Source of the DNA: Cocos nucifera
Lineage: Eukaryota; Streptophyta; Magnoliopsida; Arecales; Arecaceae
Length of the DNA: 64,000 nucleotides
Direction: 5' to 3'
Assembly (NCBI GenBank): GCA_006176705.1
Contig: QRFJ01004983.1
Location: 1 to 64,000, forward strand
Below the pieces are notes generated by a model that saw only the letters and a program-made list of their open reading frames with translations, did not search any database and was not told the DNA's origin. The position numbers and the translations under genes were made by a program. Below are positions 13,946-26,122 of this stretch, in pieces; the stretch's first letter is position 1; each line of letters opens with the position of its first letter.

Positions 13946-14850
13946 ATGTTCCTCGTAGGTAATGATGCTCATGGTGATGATCCCAAAACCTACAACGAGG
14001 CAATATCAGATATCGACTTCAAGAAATGGCTAGAGGCAATGCAGTCAGAAATTGACTCGATGCACTCAAATCAAGTCTGGACCTTGGTAGATCCACTAGA
14101 AGGTATAGTACCTATTGGGTGTAAATGGATCTTCAAGAGAAAGATTGGTGCAGATGGGAATGTGGAGACATTCAAGGCTAGACTAGTGGTAAAAGGTTAT
14201 AGTCAACGCGAAGGCATTGACTATCAGGATACCTTTTCCCCAGTGGCTATCCATCTGCACATTGTTTGCTGTTGCAAGCTATTTCGATTACGAAATATGG
14301 CAAATGGACATGAAAAATGGCATTCTTAAATGGATATCTTGAGGAAGATATCTATATGGAACAGCCGCTAGGTTTCACATCTAATGATACTGATCACAGG
14401 GTTTGCAACCTGCAAAGGTCCATATATGGACTTAAGCAAGCATCTCGAAGCTGGAACACTCGTTTCAATGATGTGATCAAAATGTTTGGTTTCATCAAAA
14501 ATGAGGAGGAACCATGTGTTTTCAAAAAGGTCAATGGGAGCGCTGTTGTCTTCCTCGTATTTTACGTGGATGACATCCTCCTTATTGGGAATGATATTCC
14601 CATGATGACAACAGTCAAATTCTGGTTGTCCAAGGAATTCTCCATGAAATACCTAGGCGAAGCATCCTTTATTCTAGGAATTAAGGTCTATAGGGATAAA
14701 CCAAATAGGATGCTAGGACTTTCACAGAAGATGTACATAGAGAAAGTACTAAAGAGGTTTAGTATAAAAAACTCTAAGAGGGGATTAATACCCTTCAGAC
14801 ATGGGTATTCATCTTTCCAAGAAGATTGCCCCAGCACACCTGAGGAATAG
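13946..14850 (+). pseudogene. Reverse transcriptase domain of element E
   Basis: Copia reverse transcriptase, which copies element RNA into DNA in the particle. It contains CKWIFKRKIGADG (near 14120), ARLVVKGYSQ and YQDTFSPVA, then a deletion and frameshift near 14255-14310 that removes part of the segment before the first catalytic aspartate. It continues as AFLNGYLEEDIYMEQPLGF, IYGLKQASRSWN and the catalytic YVDDILLIGND (about 14560-14592), then KMYIEKVLKRFS. Two long overlapping frames (13946-14329 and 14317-14850) show that one or two indels break it. This is the cleanest stretch of the left block. Confidence 0.9.
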
Positions 14851-15369
14851 AATGCATGAGCGCAGATCCCTTATGCTTCTACAATAGGGAGCCTGCATAT
14901 ATGCCATGCTATGTAACACGACCTGATATAGCCCATGTTGTGAGTGTCACACAGCAGATATCAGTCAAAATCCAGGTGAGAATACTGGACTTCTGTGAAA
15001 TGTATGCTTAAGTACTTAAGAAGAACTAAGGATATGATGTTGGTCTTTGGTAACGGAGAACTCCAAGTCCAGGGATACACAGACTTGGATTTAATGTCTG
15101 ATATAGATGATTGAAAGTCGACATCTTGAGAGTCTGTTTTTTGCCAATGGGGGGTCCTGTCATCTGGCGAAGAGTTTCTTAAGCAAATGTTGATACCACC
15201 TCATCCGCGATTTACTCGAGAAGGGTTACATCAAGGTCAAGAGAGTCAACTCCATAGATAATGTGGCAGACCCACTTACAAAACCGTTGGGCCAGCGAAA
15301 GATCGAAGTCCACCTTGAAAAGATGGGACTTAGACTTATAGCCAATTGGCTTAAGAACAAGTGGGAGAT

Positions 15370-17672
15370 TGTTAGATATATGTGCCCTAGAAGCCAGAAT
15401 TGGCTGACACTTGTAATACCTTCTAGGGGCAAAATTATAATTTTGACTAATATTAATAAAATGAGTTATTTTCTATTACATATGTGTATTTAGTGTCTGT
15501 GATACATCCTTTGAGTTAATGGTAATGATAATTCATATTTTCAAGAGTTGAAAATTTAAGACATGAATAATCATTGTTAACTCATAAAATGCTCCCGACC
15601 ATAGGATCGTCATAAGGATGGTGATTGATCTGGAAGGTTGGTGTACAATCGCTTCTCTTTAGTAGATGAGTCTTGAGTCTACGGTGTGGAGACACCAGAG
15701 CGAGAGTATAGGTACTTGATAGAGAATGAGGGCACTGAGCGTGACCATCTCGAGTAGTCATTAGAAAGTTTACCTTCTCGTCAATGACTGACTCGATGCT
15801 GTAGTAGTGTGTCTGGTTCTTTGACCTGAGGTGCATCAGCAGTTCGCCTTGAGGGTGTTATAGTTTGACTACACCATTACTCGATCTCCTAGTCAATCGA
15901 AACCCTGAGGTGTATATTGGCTATAGCATGTTCATTATAGGAACTGGATGGCATCAAGATGGAATCTATCTACCTCGGTGGTAGAGGATCAGCCCTATGA
16001 TGATCATGAGAATCAAGTCCAGAAGTCCATGGCCATGGCAGAGTGAAATAACAGAAAGAGTTTATATTATTGATTTTCACATCGGAATTGAATCGAATGA
16101 TTACATCATATGATAGAGACTAGGGTTTGACGAGTTTACCTTAACCCTAATCTGATCGGGACTCAAGGTGGAAGAACTTAATCACACAGGTAGCTGCACC
16201 AAGAGGTTCACATTCAGCTTCTGATGGGTTGCCACCAATTACTGCTAGATTATCACTGGTGGATTTTGCAGCAAATTAGAATGATTTAGATTGATCGATC
16301 ATTCTAGCCGTGTTCGAATCAGAGGAGTCTGATCCATCGAAAGAGGTTTCGATGATGTCGATGATAGAGATCATGACATATCCTATTACCATATAGAAAC
16401 TGAATCTAACTGGATCCATACAACAAGGGTTTGAATTTGGTGATCATCAATTGAACTGGTCTAGTTCAATTGATCTAAATGAGATTTCAATTAGTTCAAG
16501 AAAATCGTGTTAGCACTCGATTGAAACCTAACGTTCTTCTTTTACTATTCATAAAAAAGTTGTCCTGTCTGAGCCATAAGGAGTTTGTGCTCAATGAGAG
16601 GTCTTCATATGGTCTGACTGAAGGTTTGTCCAAGTTAGAAAAAGGTTGTCTTATTTGGTAAAGACATTCACCTGCCATTTTTGGTCACGCCATTTCTTGT
16701 TCTTTGACTTTGGTTAAAAAGTCTACCTTTGACTGGTCAAATATTGACCATAGACACTTTGACTTTTGACCCACATGTCACACACCTATTGAAGAGCAAT
16801 GGTGGGGCTGTCCCCCTACTAGAACCTGCAAGGAGGAGGGCGCACGCCACCCTAGGTGTGTGCCCAAGTTGGAGGCGCCTAGGAGTCCTTGTTGGACAAG
16901 GACTCGATCTCCTTTTTGGATTCCAATTAGAGTTCTCCTAAGAACCAACTTTGATTGGTCTTAGGCGCCCTCTAAGTAGGAATCCAAGGGACTCTATTCT
17001 CACCAATCAGATTTAGATCTTATTTCATAAAGAGTTGTGATTGGTTGGGAAGAAGAGAAGTTGGATCACAGACGGTCTATAAATAAGACCCTGCGCCCAA
17101 CCCAGATTGTGATTGAAAGTGATTGAAAGGATCACAATTCCCCACGCCCAAGGCTGCCTCTCTCCTCTTCCTCCATGCCAAACTACCTTCTCCCCTTCCT
17201 CTCCACGTCCAAAAGGAGTTTTGAATTTTTGGTTGGTGCAATCCAGATCAAAGAAAGACAACTGAAATCTAGAAGGCTGCGCTGCTGCAAAGGACGACTG
17301 TTGATCTTCAAAAGGAGTTTTGAAGATTTTCCAGATCAGATCTAGATCTGATTTTTGGAAATATGATAGAGAAGAAGAGGATCTTCAGATCCAGCTCGAG
17401 TGGATACTAGTAGAGGCCAGGCACTTGCGTGGCTAGATCCAGAACCTTCCGCTGCATACAGGATCATCAATGGGTAATAGGATTATCCATATCAAGGTAA
17501 GTTAAATCTAATTTTATTTATCTAATTTTATTTTGATTTCTAAAATAATAATAATTAGATCTAAAATATATCAAAATCTGATTGGAATCAAGAGAAAAAA
17601 TTTTGAAATATATATCTCTTGATCTGATCAGACCTGAACGAACCTGGACCGAGAAATCAGGATTTCCCTTCA
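15370..17672 (+). repeat. 3' LTR of element E
   Basis: It starts TGTTAGATATATG after the purine tract and ends CCCTTCA, 2303 bp. It carries the W-box block (about 16706-16775) and the TATA box near 17080. It ends inside another LTR (G). The next five bases, TCGAT, should be the target duplication if the left copy, outside the window, matches. Confidence 0.9.
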
Positions 17673-18951
17673 TCGATGATATCGATGATGGAGATCACGA
17701 CATATCTTATTATCATACAGAATTGAATCTAATTAGATTACACAAATAAGGGTTTAGGTCTAGATGTCATCAATTGAGCTAATCCAATTCAATTGATTTG
17801 GATTAGATCCAATCAAGTTCATGGTAATCGTGCTAGCACACGATTGAGCCTGACTTTCTCCTTCTGAAATCTTTCTGATTTATCGCAACCAAGTCAAATT
17901 TGATTTGACTCATTCTTGTATTTTGAATGGATTTATTTTTATCTGATTAGAATAAGTCTAGGTCAGATTAATTATAGAAATTAAATTCATTTATAGTCAA
18001 ATTGGATTAGGGTCAAAAGTTGATCTGTTTGAGAGAATTGAGGGTCACCTGATCAGATGCTTCTAGAAAATTCTCTAAAAATTATTTTGATCTAATTTTT
18101 GGATATGTGATAGACATAAATTATACATTAGGTGTATCAAATTTTATGATTTTTGGAGGTATCTAGACTGAGTTATGATAGAGATTGATTTGAATCAAAC
18201 TCTTGAGGGAAGAGTCCTAGGTGCAGTGGACTCTTCCTTATCTACTCATGCCGCCACCTTCCAGATTGGTTTTTAGCATCAAAATCAGATGAGATCTAGG
18301 GAGTTTCATGGAGATCAAGTCCAGGAGTCCCAATGGTTAAAAAAATAAGAATTTTGGTCAAAGAGGGACTCTAACTTGGCGTTATGCTTTTGTATAAGAA
18401 CCCCTGTGCCAAGGCTCTTCACGTAGAAATATTTCTCATACACAAAGGCTATCATTCCACATATCCCACTCCTCCTCTATCATCTCTCTTCCTCTCTTCT
18501 ACATGCCTAAAAAGTTAGGCACAAATCTAAGAAGAAGATCCAATCAAATTTATGAAGAGTTCGACGGTGTTCATGAGATGGACACGCTGCCTTCAAAATT
18601 TTTTTGAAGGACTTCCAAATCAGATTCAGATTTGATCTTTGGAGAAAAGATTTACTAGGAGAAGACATCCAGATCCTTCCCGAGTGGATACTGATAGAGG
18701 CCACTCGCATGCATGGCTCCTTCCAGAACCTCAGAAAACATCAGGATCATTGCAGGATAATCAGATTACCCAAACACGGTATGATATTAAATCTAATTTA
18801 ATTTTTATTTTAATTTTTAATATTAGATCATCATAATTAGATCTAAGAACTCTTAGATTAGATCAGATCATTTAGAAATTTTTAAAAAAATTCATCTCAA
18901 ATCTGATCAGATCTGCACGATCCTGCGGCAGAAAATAAGATTTTTCCTTCA
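17673..18951 (+). repeat. Diverged copia LTR fragment G, host of element E
   Basis: It is collinear with the second half of the family LTR. It has the motif around ATCGATGATGGAGATCA, the GTGCTAGCAC palindrome variant near 17840, a TATA-like TGTATAAGAACC near 18390 and an end TTTTTCCTTCA at 18951. It is clearly more diverged than E or F. It is not followed by a primer site, so it is either a 3' LTR or a solo LTR. Its beginning lies left of the window. Confidence 0.7.
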
Positions 18952-20300
18952 GGTTCTGCTAGCCTCCCAAGTTTTTTTTTTGGGGGGGGGAGAAAATGGT
19001 TCTCACTTTCTTACTTATTTGTTTTAGGGTTTACAATATACATGTATATATATCTGTACATGGACCAAAATCCTAACCCGTAAAAAACTTTCTGGGCTAA
19101 CCCTGTCCAAATGCACTTACCCAAACCCACGTACACCCATGGTCTGATCATGCACTCAATCCCATGAACCCAAACCTGGTCCAAACTCTAAGTAGCCCTC
19201 CATAAGACCCAAATCAGGGCCTCATGATCGTGGAGGGCTGAACCTCCACCCTAGAACTAAACTGGTCTAGCCCTAGGACCACACCTATCCTAGTCTCTCG
19301 GAGCCAATATCCTGACTCCTCCAGTGGCCTCCCAAGACTTGGGAGCACCACTAATCCTAACATGCTGGACCTCCACCATTGCATCTCCCATCTGTGATAG
19401 GGCACCTTCCTCTTAGGGCTTGAGGGAGGCACCCTCCCTCTCTAGGGCTTCTTCAAGAATCCTTGGATGATAACACTAGATAGAAAAGAGAAAAAAGATT
19501 GAGGAAGAAAAGATCTGTATTTCATAGCTTCATGAAATCCTAACACAATCTATGTATTTATACATAGCCATTAGGCCCGATCAAAAACTCTTCTGGCTAA
19601 TCCTATACATGAAAGCACTCACCAAGCCTATGTACACCCATATCTCTGATGCTCTCATCTCCTGGATCTAAATTCGATCCATATATGAGTTAGCTTCTTT
19701 AAGACCTCTTAAATCAGGCCTTATGACCCTTAGGATCAATCTAAACCCTAGCCCCAAACAAACCTTTCGCATATCTCTACCCAACCACTAAGTTAGCTCA
19801 GTCTCATTACTAAGCCGGCTAACTTGAGACTGGATAGACTCAATTTTAGACTGAGCCGATCTAGTTACATACCGTGCCAGTAGTTCCTAACACGCATCTT
19901 TCTGTTTGGCCGTCCACTAAGACATAGCTGATCCAGTTCTAGCTGAGCTGGTTAACCTATAGAAATGATCCTTTTTGCAGCCTTCATCCTTTGGCTTTGG
20001 TTTCTTGCTCCATCTTGTGTCCCAAATCTCTGAAGCACCAACCAAATCCCTCAAGATCCTCAACACCTTGACCTCAAGCTCATGGAGAACTATACAACAC
20101 TCTACCCTAGGACAACTCCTATCCTAGTCCTAGGATTGAACTTGTCTTAGTCACTCAGAGTCAACACCCTAACTCCTCATGGCCTCCCAAGGCTTGGGAG
20201 CACCACCAATCTTTAGAAAAAGAAATCCTAAGCAAGGGAGACTATTAGCTCAAAAATAGGAAGAAAAGATCTACCTAGAGGAAAAGGAGACCTTCTCTAC
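18952..20300. repeat. Unclassified repeat with an internal duplication
   Basis: No coding capacity seen. Two blocks are similar to each other: about 19080-19400 and about 19590-20215. They share sequences such as GGCCTCCCAAG...TTGGGAGCACCA and GTACACCCAT. On the - strand a TATAAATA (about 19556-19563) gives an LTR-promoter look, so a - strand LTR or two tandem copies is possible. A homopolymer pair of T then G runs at 18971-18990. Confidence 0.4.
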
Positions 20301-20874
20301 GAGATGCAGTGGCTCTTCTTAACTTTGATGATCACCAGAATCAGCTTCTTCTTTGACTGTCTCTGCATAACAAGCTTCTAAAACCTCAGCAGCAAAACCT
20401 CCACTCCAAAAGAAAATAGTAAAATGACAGTGGACCGGACACCACCCTATATATAGGGAGAAGCAACGGCCCAGATTGATCTGCCCATCATTGGATTTGA
20501 TCCATTTGTCAGTAATCCAAAAATACTGTAGAAAGGCCATTTTAGTACATCCGTTCTGGTTAAGCTATGTGGATTCAATCCGCATGGTGGTTTAACCGGC
20601 CAATAGAAAGATGACATATGTCCGACATCGTTTGAGCTACAACAGAGCAACCAATAATGATTTTGTGCTCCCCCATGCTTCCTTAAATGTCGGTGCATAC
20701 AATGAAATTCCTTCAAATGAGGTGTTATATCACTTCAAATCATTAAAAAAAATAAATCTGGTAGGCGCACGATGTGATTTTCGATGAAAAATTTAATTGA
20801 TGTCTTTCGAAAAATAACTTTTCTCACTCCTCGTAGAAAAGTTCCACTGCAAGTTTGGAAAGTGAGGAGCAATT
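20301..20874. other. Unassigned stretch, probable transposon interior
   Basis: No gene recognised. It contains a perfect palindrome CCCTATATATAGGG at 20445-20458 that could act as a TATA box. It ends in a purine-rich run (GGAAAGTGAGGAGCAAT, about 20857-20873) like the polypurine tract that precedes a 3' LTR. Two overlapping short - strand frames show no recognisable domain. Confidence 0.3.
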
Positions 20875-21880
20875 GTTGGTATGGACAATCATCAAAAAAA
20901 ATGTCGTTCTAGATGACTGCTAAAAAATAATAAGTATCAATCTCTAGTCGACAAAATATCGACTTTGAGCCTAGTTTAATTCGTACCACGACTAGATGGT
21001 ATATTGGTTTAAATGATTGAACCAGATCAGCAATGCACCGATGATCATTACATCCAGATCAGCAAATCACCGCCCTTAATAATGCTCTGACTCACTATAA
21101 ATCAAGATCGGTCTTAAATCGATCTCAGAGTGACCATAATAAATCAGACCAGTACTTTACCATCCTGAAGGTTAGCGATGGTTGAGTTTTTTTTTTTATA
21201 GAAGATCGGATTTATACCGACCTCAATAATAGTAATCCACCTGAGTGAGCACGAGATCAGTTTATCCTTGCCACCAGCTTCATTATCTCGAGATTGGTAA
21301 AATACTGATGTCGCCAACTGTAGGTGAAATGCTGCTCAAGCTTTATCATACTGAGATTGGTAAAACATCGATCTTGCCGCACTATCGAGATCTGTAAAAT
21401 ACCAACCTCGACATGATCCAAGAACTAATCGAGCACTAACCACTTCTCAACCAAATCAAGACTTTTTCTCTAGCCATATAATAGCTAATCATCATCAAGG
21501 CAAATGGCCAACAACTACTATCCAACTAGCCATTCTGTTATAACAAACCAACGATCTAACAAACTTTTCTTAACACCTAAGCAAGCCCCTCTATAAGTAG
21601 AGGAGCAGGATATCCTTCTAGAGGTAAGCATAAGATTCATAGAGTCCACATTCTGCTGAAATCTACTCTCGACTTTTTCACTGAAGGAAGATCAAATCTC
21701 CTCTCTACTCAAATCCTCTCTCACTGCCTTTCAATCTTTCATTTTTACTATTTGTTCACAAGGTCTCAGCTGACTTAAGCATTGAAAGGTCCTAAACCGA
21801 AGGATACCCTATCGGTTCTTGAAACTTTTCTTGCAGGTTGGTTCATGATCCACGTCGATCCAATACCAAATCAGCTCTCC
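20875..21880 (+). repeat. Probable gypsy-type 3' LTR
   Basis: It begins TGTTGGTATGGAC immediately after a polypurine-like tract. It contains repeated GATCGGTAAAATACC-type motifs on both strands (about 21240-21420), then a typical LTR core with CTCTATAAGTAGAGGAG (about 21590) and a CT-rich downstream part. The 3' end is not certain and may lie near 21870. No primer site follows. Classification as gypsy rests on general layout only. Confidence 0.45.
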
Positions 21881-24780
21881 AGCGTGAATCTTCTCCAAGA
21901 ATCTAAAGCTTTGCTATAATAGGATACATATTGCTCAGTCCTACCTCTATATGATGCTCACTTATCACTTCATATTGCATTAATCCTTGACTGCTATATA
22001 AAACAGGAAATTCAGCATGGAAAAAAGATAGGAACATCAAAAAGAAAAAAAAAATTTCTTTGCCATATAAAACAGAGAGCATGATAATCTTTAAACCAAT
22101 TGAAAGCAATTTTTTTTTTAAAATGTTACTTCTATATATGTAGGAGCTAATTGAAAGGATGATATTATTATATTTGGATGGTGAAGTATAATCACAGCAG
22201 TACTGGTTAGAGAATGGCTTAAAGATAAAGCTATAGGAAGCTTAGAGTTGATAAGGTTGTCAAAGAAGAATTCTATGATGGCGAATGGCACGACATTGCT
22301 CAACTCCGCGGAAGCATTTGACTACTAGATTGTAACTCTTCTAGATGATGGAGATTTTAATACAGATAAATCAATGCCTATAGGGAGATCTACAAGAGAC
22401 ACAAGTCAACAAAGGATTTTAGTTGAAAAAGGTCTTGCTAAGATAGACTGATACCTACTCATCTAATTTGGTTGCTTGATGTAGATAGGTCAGCGTATGG
22501 GAATTTTTTGGAAGAAAACAAGTGAATGGTATTTTCTGAGATATTACTCGTGCTTTCTGTGCGAAACTACTTGAATTCAAAAGCTGTATGAGGTCACAAT
22601 GAGGTTACAACTATTTCCCTCCAAAAAAAACAAAACATATTTGATGCACGCAGTGCAGTGAATGGAGACCTCCGAAGTGGAGCCTCACAAATACTGCTGC
22701 TAGGTACTAGCCTTTAGTTGTATAATAAATTTATAATTCTGGATATATTCTTGGTCAAACATAGAAGGAAACAAGAGCTTTTCATATAATGGTGATTAAG
22801 TTAACTAATGGAAACATTAATCACAAAGACTGTTATCAAACAGCTAAACAACTTTAATTAGGTATGAATTAGATTTCATTGCATGTTTAGCCATTGATTC
22901 TGTTTTTGTAACATCTCAAGTGGACATCTAACTCATATCATACGGATTTTTGGCATTTTAGCTATTAATTATAAACTACGCAAATAAACAGCAGCTTACT
23001 GGATCAAGCATATTTAGTTGTGCTGTATTGCAATGAGTCAAGAACTTCTTGGCTTAGAATTGATCGACTATTGAACATTTATACTGCATGAATCAATTAT
23101 TTTGGTATAAGATAATTTGATCTAGTTTCAACTGTTTTTTGCAGAGGTCATTCCCTTAACCTGTGACTGAATTGGAGTGATTTTAAGTCGAAGCGGTTAA
23201 TGAAATCGTTTTATCACCTTGTTCCAAAACCTTTCGACAGAAGCTTCATCCAAAACTGATCTTCTCCATGTCAAGTCCTTAATTTTGATTCAGGTCAACT
23301 CCATCTATTCCACGAATTTCACAGTCAAGATAGATTTTATTGCCCCGAAACTCATTCCCAATAATCTGATCTTTTATAAAACAGACAGTAGGAGATATTG
23401 ATAAACTCTTATATAAAGAATACTTGACGTAAAAATCATTTCTCTCTCATTGATCTTTAACCTTAATTGAAAGGTTCATCCATATTTATCTACATGCTCT
23501 GCTATGGGTACATCATGCTGCCATTGTATGGTAAGAAGAGACTTGTTTTCTTTTCAGACCAAAGAAATTACAGTGACCAAATAGATTAATTGTTTGAAGG
23601 TTGCAAATTTTCCTGGTACTTGATAAATTAGATAAATAACTTAGAAATTTATTGGACACAAGAGGCCAAAGGCCAAAAATTAATCCAACAATCTCTAGCA
23701 ACATACTCCATCCTAAATAAATTAATTTGTAAAATTTTCTAATATGCATGGCCAAGCAAGCACTATTTTCATTTGCTTCTGAAGCTGTTCAGTATTGTCT
23801 CTTAATTTCTTGGGGAAAAATATCATGCCTTCAACCATTCATGACTCTTAGTTAAGACGCGCGCCAGTCAAATCCCTGACTCTTTATAGATCAATATAGC
23901 AACCTTGATATAGAATGCTCTCATTATTTCATTTTCTAGTGTATCTATAAACATACTAAAATGAGTGATTTTATTACTTTCTGCTAACGTCTGGAAATCT
24001 TTTCTATCACTAATTTATCTCCAAATATTTACATAGAAATCCAAGATCTTGGTTATGTCATTTATTCATGATTATTTTTCTCTAGAAGAATTATTTATTT
24101 TTGCAGCAATACCTAAATATCTCTGCGCACCATACACTACGATCTATTTAGTCCGATAATCTATGCCTATCTAACTTTGAAGTGTCAAATTTATAAGAAT
24201 AATATTAGATAACTCGCTCAATAGAATATTATGGCTCTCAAGTTGTTGAACAATGACAAGTCCAAGATTCAAAGGAACTTGTAGCTGAGTCAATGACAGT
24301 GTTAGAAACGGCTTCATGCCAACATAATTATTTGAGCATAAATTTGGAACGGCTTCATGCCAAAATAATTATTTGAGCATAAATTTTATCAAATTTATGC
24401 AGCTTTTAATATTTTTTTGGCAGAAAGTAAGTTTAGAAAACCAACAATTTACTAAGATAAATCCACCGGCAAACATTTAGTGCGCCAATAATACCTAGTG
24501 TATCAATTTTTTATTTTTTATTTTTTACTAAAAAAAGTAGTTCTTTTTTTGCTTATGTATAGCTGGTCAAATACTATCACACTTAAAAAAAAATGAGCTC
24601 AAAAATTTTAGTATGCATTATGATATGGTGCATCACATACATTATTCATCATGCAATGAATGAATATACATGAATGCATGCTATGCAATGCACACCATAC
24701 ATAGCCATCCATAATATATCTGATGTATCATATCATACGGTGTATTAAGTATATAGTAGAGAATTCACGCGCAGAAAGCA
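21881..24780. other. AT-rich intergenic region upstream of the IQM gene
   Basis: No gene, RNA gene or recognisable transposon was seen on either strand. It holds a short tandem duplication at 24307-24388 and, at 24600-24760, a run rich in ATGCA/TGCAT and ATCAT motifs. Confidence 0.5.
24307..24388. repeat. 41-bp tandem duplication
   Basis: Two adjacent copies begin AACGGCTTCATGCCAA and end TTGAGCATAAATTT; they differ by only a few bases. Confidence 0.9.
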
Positions 24781-24899
24781 TCATATCATGCAGCAATCGC
24801 TTCATTCATTCTGTCTTTTTTTGGTTTTTATATATATTTTATTTTTTCTCTCTCCTTTTCTAAAGAAATCCGCGAGAGGGAAACTGGCAACTGCATCCG

Positions 24900-25030
24900 T
24901 GGAAGGATTGCGAAGAACACGTGTTTGGAAACTAGGGATTGCTGCATGTCCTCTAACCCTTCCCACCCTCCTAAATTCCTATTTAAACGGACCATCCCGG
25001 TTTAGTTTAAACAACCCTCCCCCTCCATTT
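24900..25030 (+). promoter_or_regulatory. Proximal promoter of the IQM gene: G-box and TATA-like box
   Basis: The palindrome ACACGTGT (24917-24924) contains the G-box/ABRE core CACGTG bound by plant bZIP and bHLH factors. A TATA-like TATTTAAA lies at 24980-24987, which would put transcription start near 25010-25020. A weaker alternative TATTTAGATA lies at about 25033. The sequence turns pyrimidine-rich after 25040, as in a plant 5' leader. Start site not confirmed. Confidence 0.45.
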
Positions 25031-25258
25031 CCTTATTTAGATAGCTAAGAGAAACCACCCTGTTCTTTCTCCGTTCCCGGACCAATTCGTGCCATCATCC
25101 ACCAACCAACCTCCCCTCCCCTCCTCTTCTTCCGCCATACACCCTCTGGTCTTAGGCCCCTCCTCCGCCCCTCCTCTCACTGTGGCTAAACCTCTTCTCT
25201 CTCTCTCTCTCTCTCTCTGCCTGGCTCTGAGGCGATCCTGAAGGCAAGGGAGGCAAAG
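25015..25258 (+). other. 5' UTR exon 1 of the IQM gene (start approximate)
   Basis: C- and T-rich leader without any ATG, ending AAAG before a good donor GTGCGT (cut after 25258). The first intron (25259-26030) ends TGTCTTTATAG and exon 2 begins GAGGAGATC. The start is set only from the TATA-like box position. Confidence 0.55.
25197..25218 (+). repeat. (CT) microsatellite in the 5' leader
   Basis: Eleven CT dinucleotides in the first noncoding exon. Such CT/GA tracts near plant start sites can be bound by BPC/GAGA-type factors and are prone to length change. Confidence 0.9.
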
Positions 25259-26122
25259 GTGCGTCGTTTGAGATCTTAGTTTTTGGAATTTTGAAACCTT
25301 GCTTGTTTGATCTTTTCTTTTCCTCTGTTTTATTTCTAATTAAAACATACTTTAACTTGGACTACGGGTGGGCATTTGGGAGATTGGGTTTTGTTTTGGG
25401 TGCTGAGTCCCATCGATTCTCCGGGTTAGGATGACTCTTATTTATGTGATTCATACAAAGAAATGGAGATTATTGCATGTAATTGTTTGGTCGGGATGCT
25501 TAGTTTTAAATTGAAATGGGTCTTGTTTTATCTTTAATTTTCTATTTAGCGGCAGGAGAAGATCTGGATGGGTTTATTGGTTTATTCTAACTTTAATTTA
25601 GAGTTCTCTTTGGTCTTCATAAATGGGACAAAAAAAGAATAGGATGATCAAATGCCTTTTTATTATTCAAAGGCAACATTTATTTGAGCATTGACATTTT
25701 TTCTTTCTTTATTCTCTTCTTTCTTGGTTTTTACCGTTTTTTTTTCCATTTTTTTATCTTTTTGTGTTGCTGGATTGGGCTTGGGACTCTCAGAAAGTAT
25801 TATCTGGCTTCCTGTGTATATGGCTAAGTTGATACTTCCCTTCAGTCCCGGAACATGTTCCCCTAATGTGCCAAATTTAAATGTTAGAATATGCTCGTTG
25901 CCTCCGTTCTCCGATTTGGTGTTTCTCGCCTCTGTTCTCGGATTTGGTGTTTCTTCCATTTTATCGACTCATTATATTTTTCAAAATGAATCTCACTATG
26001 ATTCTAACTGTCTGAAGCTTGTCTTTATAGGAGGAGATCTATAACATTGTTGCTGTTCTGGGAACTTATTAATTTTCCTGCCATTCTGATAAAGAAGTTG
26101 AAACAAATCATTTTGTTCCAAC

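Larger units (their letters stand above)
11496..15369 (+). pseudogene. gag-pol of copia element E (disrupted)
   Basis: Continuation of element E after the F insertion. The acceptor-like CTCTACAG is present at 11514-11521, but the gag start reads ATTTATCTGG instead of ATGTCTGCG, so the start is lost. Gag and its zinc-knuckle part (about 12198-12491) are frameshifted. Integrase and reverse transcriptase are the best preserved and are listed separately. RNase H (14850-15340) lacks an internal block relative to A: after about 15190 the sequence jumps to the part encoding YHLIRDYLEKGY. The end lies just before the purine tract AAGTGGGAGAT. Not functional, but less damaged than F. Confidence 0.85.

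Noticed and set aside
20319..20716. Two overlapping - strand frames (73 and 89 codons)
   Set aside because: No known domain, no plausible exon signals, located next to repeats.
24788..25048. Frame of 86 codons just upstream of the IQM transcription start
   Set aside because: It spans the presumed promoter and TATA-like box and ends in the CT-rich leader; composition is non-coding.
25691..26044. Frame of 117 codons rich in Phe and Ser
   Set aside because: It lies in the 5'-UTR intron of the IQM gene and crosses its acceptor. T-rich intron sequence gives such frames by chance.
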